A stretch of DNA of 64,000 nucleotides from Paulownia fortunei. Lineage: Eukaryota > Streptophyta > Magnoliopsida > Lamiales > Paulowniaceae. Positions 58,873 to 64,000 of this stretch are shown piece after piece. Numbering within the stretch: the stretch's first letter is position 1; each line of letters begins with the position of its first letter. The stretch lies in contig CM033116.1 of the NCBI GenBank assembly GCA_019321725.1, forward strand, positions 9,690,841 through 9,754,840, written 5' to 3'. The notes under the pieces were generated by a model. It did not search any database and had not been told where the DNA came from. It saw only the letters and a list, made by a program, of their open reading frames with translations. Position numbers and translations under genes: made by a program.

Positions 58873-61800
58873 ACATCTCCACGCGCACAGAAGATTTTTC
58901 TCTTACTTCATTGATCATGTTGAGATTGGCTCTTAGGCCTTGCTCATTTCCATAGGAAGTGTAGTATGTCACCCTTAGGCTTAGTTCTTTTATTTTTGCT
59001 GAGACAATTGCTTTCGTCCTATATATAAGATTGAAGGGAGATTCTCTAATGATTACGCACAGTGTGGTGCAGTATGCCCATAGAATGGCAGGGAATTCGT
59101 CTGCCCAAGCTCCTTTTGCTACTCCTAAATGAGTTTTCAAGTGTTGGAGGATAGTGCAGTTTGTTACCTCAACTTGGCCATTGGCGTGAGGATTATCAAC
59201 ACATGTGAAGAATTGTTTAATTGACAACTCCTTATACCATTCTTAAAGTTTTTCTCCATTGAACTACATTCCATTATCTGAGATCAATGCCCGTGGTATG
59301 CCGAATCTGCAAATAATATTTTATTAGAGTAGTGTCCGGTGCACTAATTAGATTGAATAGCTTTTATACTATTGTATTTGTAAAAGCAATCTTTTTCAAA
59401 TCATATTAATGAAATAGGTAAATTTCTTTATGTTCAATTATATTTTTCAAACTTAGCTACGTGGTATGGTCATGCATTTGATAGTAATCATGGAATATAC
59501 CTCTATGGCTTTGTCTTAAATTAGTTTCGAGTCGAGGGCTTTTTGAGATGGGACATCGAATAGCCCAATAATCTCGCGCATACGATGTATGCTCGCATGA
59601 GAAAGATATCTCGCTCTATGGATATTGGCGTAATGACGCTAGTGCATATATGCAGATACTTGTTAGGGAACAAGTACTCTGAATAGCCCGATTGAAATTC
59701 TTAATTGGAAACTTATTTATCGAAATAAAAATTTTCATGTTACGATAGTACACGATTAGTTCTTTGACTTGAGGTACCATGGTAACCTTGTGCATATTGT
59801 GTTTAATTTTAATGTATCTTCTAATTGTTTGATAATCGCAAAGAGGATACATTGGATGTTGCATTGATATGTATGTAGGTTAATGAGTAGCCAACAAAGG
59901 ATCTGTCATTAGTTTGTCAGAACTAGTAAATCTCCTATATTTTCATAGTTTATGACTCACAAGTTCTTGGCCAAGGCAGGATGAATGTTAGACGGGATTT
60001 TCTAACATTCATCATGAGTCATTGAAACTTAAAAAGGAACTTTAGTTACTGAGTAATTAGGGTTTCGACTATTAATCCATGTCCTAGACTCAATCGAAAA
60101 ATTAGTTGATGGAAGGACCTTACGTGCATGATACTCATAATTCACTTGTTATTTAACCTAATTCTAGGTAGTCATGGTACGCTTGTTAGGTATTTTTCAT
60201 GACTTGTGAGGTTCTTGAGATTAAGGAGTTAATTTCCAGCGAATTAAATAATTGGATTAATTAATCAGAATAATTATGTTTATTCATAAGTTGTAAATGT
60301 TACAAGCCTATTGCTAGCTTAATTGTGAACCTAAAGGATCACACATAATTTGAGATGGAATATTTCTAATTTAGGAATTGATCCAAGGGGTTGAATCTAA
60401 TTAATTAATGGATATTAATTAATTGAGGCTTAAATTAATTCAATGAGTTAAATTAATTATTCAATTAAATAATTAGATTATTTAATTAGACCTAATACGA
60501 TTAGGAAGTCCAATTGAAGTAAAACAATTATTTGATTGGATCAAATTAATTATGTAGTCCATAAGTTAATTTAATTATTAAATTAATTTACTTAATTAAA
60601 TAATTAGATTATTTAATTGGGCTTAATTTGATTATATGGGCTAGATGAAATTAATTAATTGAATTTGACTAAAATAATTATTTTGATTAATTATGAGGTT
60701 TATTTTAAGTCCAAACACAATTCAAAATGGCCTACTAGAAGAGGCTCATGAAGGTGATTGAAAAAGAATAGAAATTTAAGAGTTTGGAATTTTTGGAAAA
60801 CCTTAAATATCTTTGGAAGAGATGAAAGGGATAAAGTTGAAAAAAGTTTGAATAAACCAAAATATCTTCAAACCAATCAAGAGGAGACCAAAAATACCAA
60901 GAGTGGGACTCTTGAAATTTTTTAATCTCCTATATAAACACTACATGGCCGAAAATTTGAGGCAAGTGATAGCTTTCAATTTTCGGCCATTTAGAGAGAC
61001 AAAGAGAAGAAAATTGTTTTCTCCTTCATCCTTTTTTCCACCAAAAATTTCATCTTTTATTTTAAGTATTAATTCTTTTATCACAAGTTGACAACAAGAA
61101 TTAATATTCTCTATACACACTCTATAAACTAGGTTAGAAAAAAAATCTAAATTGCTAGCAGAATTTTAATTTTGTGTTCTTGTTCATAATGTGGATCACT
61201 TTAGAAGGGAGACATGTGTCTATGAACCAAATTTAGAAAAAAGATTAGCAATTAATTGCTTCAAACCCTATGACAATCGGAATGTATAGAAAAGTATAAA
61301 TCGAAACTTTAATTATTTTACTACAATCGTTGAAAATTGAGAGATTGTTAGAAATAGCATCGGATCCATAGTATTGCTCTAAGTGTTATGGTATGATGTT
61401 TTTAAATTTTTTAATTTTTTGTTGCGCATATCTTGGAATCACGTGAATATAACACGTTTTTCTAGAGAAATTTCATGACTTTCTTCTTAGAGATTTTGGC
61501 AAGGGGCTCAGCTTCCACCTACTTGGTGAAGTAGTCTACTGCTACTATGAGGAACTTTCTTTATCCGGGAGCTTGAGGAAATGGACCAATAATATCTATT
61601 CCCCATTGAGCAAAAGGACGAGGACTTTCGAGTGGCTGCAGGAACTCTGCGGAGAGTTGAGGCATATTGGCATGCTCTTGGTAGACTTCACAATGTACAC
61701 CGACTTATTTGCGTCTTCCAGCAAAGTGGGCCAAAAGTATCCCTACCTCAGGATCTTTGTTGCAGGGCTCTCCCTCCAAGGTGATTATCGTAGCTTCCTT

Positions 61801-62090
61801 CATGAATTTCTTTGAGAACATAATTGGCTTTCATCATAGATAGACATTTGAGGTACGACTACGTAAAGCTATGTTTATACAATTACCCATAAATCAAAAC
61901 GAAGTAAGCTACCTAAGCTTTTAATCTTTGTGCCTCGCGAGGTGCATCGGGCAACATCCCTGTGCTGAGATATCATAATATTTCATCCTTCCATGATGGG
62001 GGTTTCTCTTCTATACCAAGGATCACTGCTCATGGACCATTGATCTTTGGTTGGCTAGAAACCAACAAGGTGATCTTCTTACTATTAAAG
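58873..62090 (-). pseudogene. Gypsy integrase core, inverted relative to its element
   Basis: On the minus strand this block holds, from high to low coordinates: the pre-integrase region near 62000-61830 (WKDEILRYLSTGML, ANYVLKEIHEGSYDNH); the core start near 61620-61480 (FAQWGIDIIGPFPQAP, VDYFTK, KVMKFL); then, after the solo LTR, the core end at 59310-58873 (CRFGIPRALISDNG, NPHANGQVEVTN, WAYCTTL, INEVREKSSVRVEMYN). That is exactly the part missing between the plus-strand RNase H ending at 58872 and the plus-strand integrase C-terminus starting at 62091, so an inversion explains it better than a separate nested element. Decayed throughout. Confidence 0.75.
59322..61454 (+). repeat. Solo LTR of the long-LTR copia family
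   Basis: 2133 bases, plus-oriented: starts TATTAGAGTAGTG (canonical TGTTAGAGTAGG) and ends GTGAATATAACA. It is the reverse complement of the LTRs at 7372-9562 and 22095-24311. It carries a TATA box (ctatataaac, about 60930) before the shared ggccgaaaatt phrase. No internal sequence or second LTR accompanies it, so it is a solo LTR left by LTR-LTR recombination. Flanking pentamers are TATTT (59317-59321) and CGTTT (61455-61459). Confidence 0.85.
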
Positions 62091-62326
62091 GTCGAATAAC
62101 TAAGGCTTACAATGCAAATGTGCTTCCATAAAGTTTCCAAGTAGGAGACTTGGTAATGAGGAAGGCGGAACTCTCCAATTTTGTTGGAAAGTCAGATGCC
62201 ATATGGGAAGGGCCCTACAAGATAATAGAGATTGTAAAAGTTGGGGCTTACAAACTGCAGCGCCTCGACGGGCGTAATGTGCCCCGCACTTGGAATGTGG
62301 ATAACCTTAAGAAGTTCTACCCCTAG
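62091..62326 (+). pseudogene. Gypsy integrase C-terminal part
   Basis: Plus-strand GRITKAYNANVLP, a stop, then SFQVGDLVMRKAELSN ... WEGPYKIIEIVKVGAYKLQRLDG ... RTWNVDNLKKFYP and TAG at 62324-62326. The F-Q-V-G-D-L-V and W-E-G-P-Y-K motifs belong to the chromodomain-less gypsy integrase tail. It is separated from its core by the inversion. Confidence 0.8.
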
Positions 62327-63417
62327 TCGAGTGCAGAAATGTTGAATACTAAAATACCGATTTATAGCCTAAGTTTTTTATTGAAGTACTCTTTACATGA
62401 TGTAACAATCATTTACTTGCTTTTAACTGTATTCCGGTAGCTCCTTGCTTAGAGAAGAACTGAACCTCCATATATTTATGGAATTATGTAAATGTTTATT
62501 AGATCTTCATTTATGATTATTAATGTTACACTTGCATATCGAACGTTTCACATATATGCTCAAATGGCATAATGTGCTCAAAATCTAAATGGAGCTACAA
62601 ACAAATAGGCAGGGATAACAAATGATAGACCCATAAACAATGGCCACATGCTCGTCCCAGGCACCTGCCAGTCCCCTATGTGATGGCTACATGCATATCC
62701 CGAGCACCTGATAGTCCCTTAAGCGATGGTTACATGCACATCTCAGGTACCTAATAGTCCCCTTAGAGATGGCCCTGCGCCATCCCATGCATACAGTCCC
62801 CTGAGAGATTGCCTCGCGCCATCCGGGCATATAATCCCATAAGTGATGGCTATACTTCATCTTGGGCATACGAACCCGTAAGCATTGGCTCGACGCCATC
62901 TTAGGCACAACACCAAGCCCTGCCTACAAAGATTCAATTTCATCTAAAATTAACCCCCATATCCCTGGAGATGACTCAGCCTAAAATAACGTATTCAGGA
63001 AAAGCTACAAGCCATGAAGAAATAACTTAGTATGCAAATGTGGGAAGCAATACCTCTAGCCCTAAGGCCTCGAGTCTTCGCGTTACTATAAATCCTCTAA
63101 GTAATAAAGTCACCTCAGAGGTACACCGACAGGGCTAAGAAGAATGCTTTGAAACAACATATGGGGATTGAGATTTTTAACTAAGTCATATACAGAAACA
63201 CATAAACAAAGGAGCATCCAGCCATGGCATTGCCTTGGTTGAAGAAGAGCTTTTCGCACATGCGACCCTCACTGACACATATGCTAAATAGAAAGGGAAA
63301 TGGTGAAAAGAGAAAGATACTTAAACATATGTAATCTCTGCTTCTGACAAGCACAAGCACAAGCTCTTTGCTCTCAGCCAACTTCCAAGCCATGAGTGCG
63401 CCTGGTAGTTGGGGGCC
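62327..63417 (+). other. Gypsy 3' region with short tandem repeats
   Basis: A non-coding segment between the integrase stop and the 3' LTR. Contains the 38-43 base repeat array at 62628-62915. The LTR is preceded by a G-rich tract (ttgggggcc, 63409-63417), a plausible polypurine tract. Confidence 0.6.
62628..62915 (+). repeat. Degenerate 38-43 base tandem array in the gypsy 3' region
   Basis: About seven diverged copies of a unit like agtcccctaagcgatggcta followed by a catgc(a/g)catc...ggcacc phrase. Starts lie at roughly 62628, 62670, 62713, 62756, 62796, 62835 and 62873. Confidence 0.7.
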
Positions 63418-63440
63418 TGTATAATGTGTGTAGAAATTGT

Positions 63441-63471
<31 letters not shown>

Positions 63472-63873
63472 TATAAGCTCAATAGATAATTAACTCAGAC
63501 TTAGGGGTAAATTAATAGGCCAAGTCTTGTGAGAGGCCCAAGTGGCTCAAAGATATAATACATATGTCTGATAAGGCAACCAGACCCATGAAGCATACAT
63601 TATATTAAAGTCCCATGACCCAAAATGAACAGGTCTAAATAACCACAATCTCCACATTTATAAGGTACACTATTTTAATTCACGTTTTGAGTTAGCACTT
63701 ATTTTCTCAAATATTTACTGACTTAAGCATCGGAAGGGCTTGTTTAGGACAACCCCTGGGCCATCTTAACCATTCGTTCGTACTGTAAGAAGGAACCCCA
63801 TCTTTCAGAATCACAAGTTCGTGAATACGTGTCAAGGTGGACACACCTCAGTATACGAAAAAAAATAGCATCA
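63418..63873 (+). repeat. 3' LTR of the gypsy element
   Basis: 456 bases, TGTATAATGTGTG to ATAGCATCA, with a clean (ATTT)n run near 63440-63468 that is degenerate in the 5' LTR. Confidence 0.85.
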
Positions 63874-64000
63874 TTTTTAAAAGAAGATTTTATTTTAATA
63901 ATTTTTTTTTAATTTTGATAACTTTAATTACAAAATTGCTATTACTAATATCTTTAAAACCCTGTAATCTTACTTTATCGAAATATTTCAATAACTTATT
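63874..64000. mobile_element. Right half of the split Tourist-like MITE (runs off the window)
   Basis: The reverse complement (aataagttattgaaatattt, then gcaattttgtaattaaag and atcaaaattaaa) is collinear with 51595-51720 of the intact MITE. With 53995-54170 it makes one element interrupted by the gypsy insertion. Confidence 0.6.

Larger units (their letters stand above)
54171..63873 (+). mobile_element. Ty3/gypsy LTR retrotransposon, heavily rearranged
   Basis: A 9.7-kb plus-strand element with LTRs at 54171-54636 and 63418-63873 and a TTGGCGCCGTCT primer-binding site. It has a protease remnant, reverse transcriptase, RNase H and integrase, and no gag. Two insertions (56535-58107 and 59322-61454) and one internal inversion (about 58873-62090) have altered it. 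The pol sequence and the repeat-filled 3' region resemble the plant Tat lineage. Flanking pentamers are atttt and ttttt, an approximate target duplication inside a MITE. Confidence 0.85.

Noticed and set aside
60903..61091. 62-residue ORF in the solo LTR
   Set aside because: Located downstream of the LTR TATA box in untranslated LTR sequence, and not kept in other copies.
58865..62050. A second, independent minus-strand gypsy element nested in the first
   Set aside because: The minus-strand segment contains only the part missing from the plus-strand element and has no LTRs of its own, so an inversion is simpler.
1..64000. tRNA, rRNA genes and CRISPR arrays
   Set aside because: No tRNA cloverleaf or rRNA core sequence was recognised. 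The tandem repeats found lack CRISPR spacing, and the genome is evidently eukaryotic. The tRNA-like matches next to LTRs are primer-binding sites.

Overview
The window looks like an AT-rich stretch of a eudicot nuclear genome. The evidence is a spliced plant cell-wall gene (GH17 beta-1,3-glucanase with an X8 domain), a plant ATL-type RING-H2 gene, and a dense, nested layer of plant Ty1/copia, Ty3/gypsy, PIF/Harbinger and Mutator-type elements. I cannot name the species. Only two intact host genes are supported: the three-exon GH17 gene at 24825-27075 (+) and the intronless RING-H2 gene at 50926-51312 (-).

Layout. 1-1807: undefined repeat-rich DNA. 1808-9562: minus-strand copia element with 2.2-kb LTRs, its 3' LTR truncated. 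9795-14147: decayed plus-strand copia element with short LTRs. 14784-24311: structurally complete minus-strand copia of the same family as the first, with an ATTAG target duplication. 24317-27888: GH17 gene and flanks. 27892-29782: relic of a PIF/Harbinger transposon. 29783-31105: minus-strand fragment of a SIRE-like copia element. 32250-32741: Tourist-like MITE. 33311-33650: foldback element. 33707-43746: plus-strand SIRE-like copia element of 10 kb with 0.95-kb LTRs, a decayed extra ORF after pol, and an inserted 179-bp tandem repeat where the reverse transcriptase core should be. 44631-45286 and 48091-49232: two long-TIR Mutator-like MITEs. 46735-47100: RING-H2 gene fragment. 50926-51884: RING-H2 gene with a Tourist-like MITE about 205 bp upstream of its start. 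52795-53460: ancient LTR and gypsy gag relics. 53995-64000: a Tourist-like MITE split by a 9.7-kb gypsy element (54171-63873).

The gypsy element is the most layered structure. It lacks gag, carries a 1.57-kb unclassified insertion between reverse transcriptase and RNase H, and has its integrase core inverted in place. The inverted block contains a solo LTR of the long-LTR copia family.

The host genes do not form a pathway. The beta-1,3-glucanase acts in the cell wall on callose-type glucan; the RING protein is probably a membrane-anchored E3 ubiquitin ligase. I found no single new functional system. The observations most worth a second look are a palindromic motif (TGTTGCAACA and variants) recurring 20 or more times in the SIRE-like sequences, the intra-element inversion, and a transposase-bearing Harbinger relic sharing termini and subterminal sequence with four MITE copies. 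All boundaries were read by eye; no alignment or database search was run.
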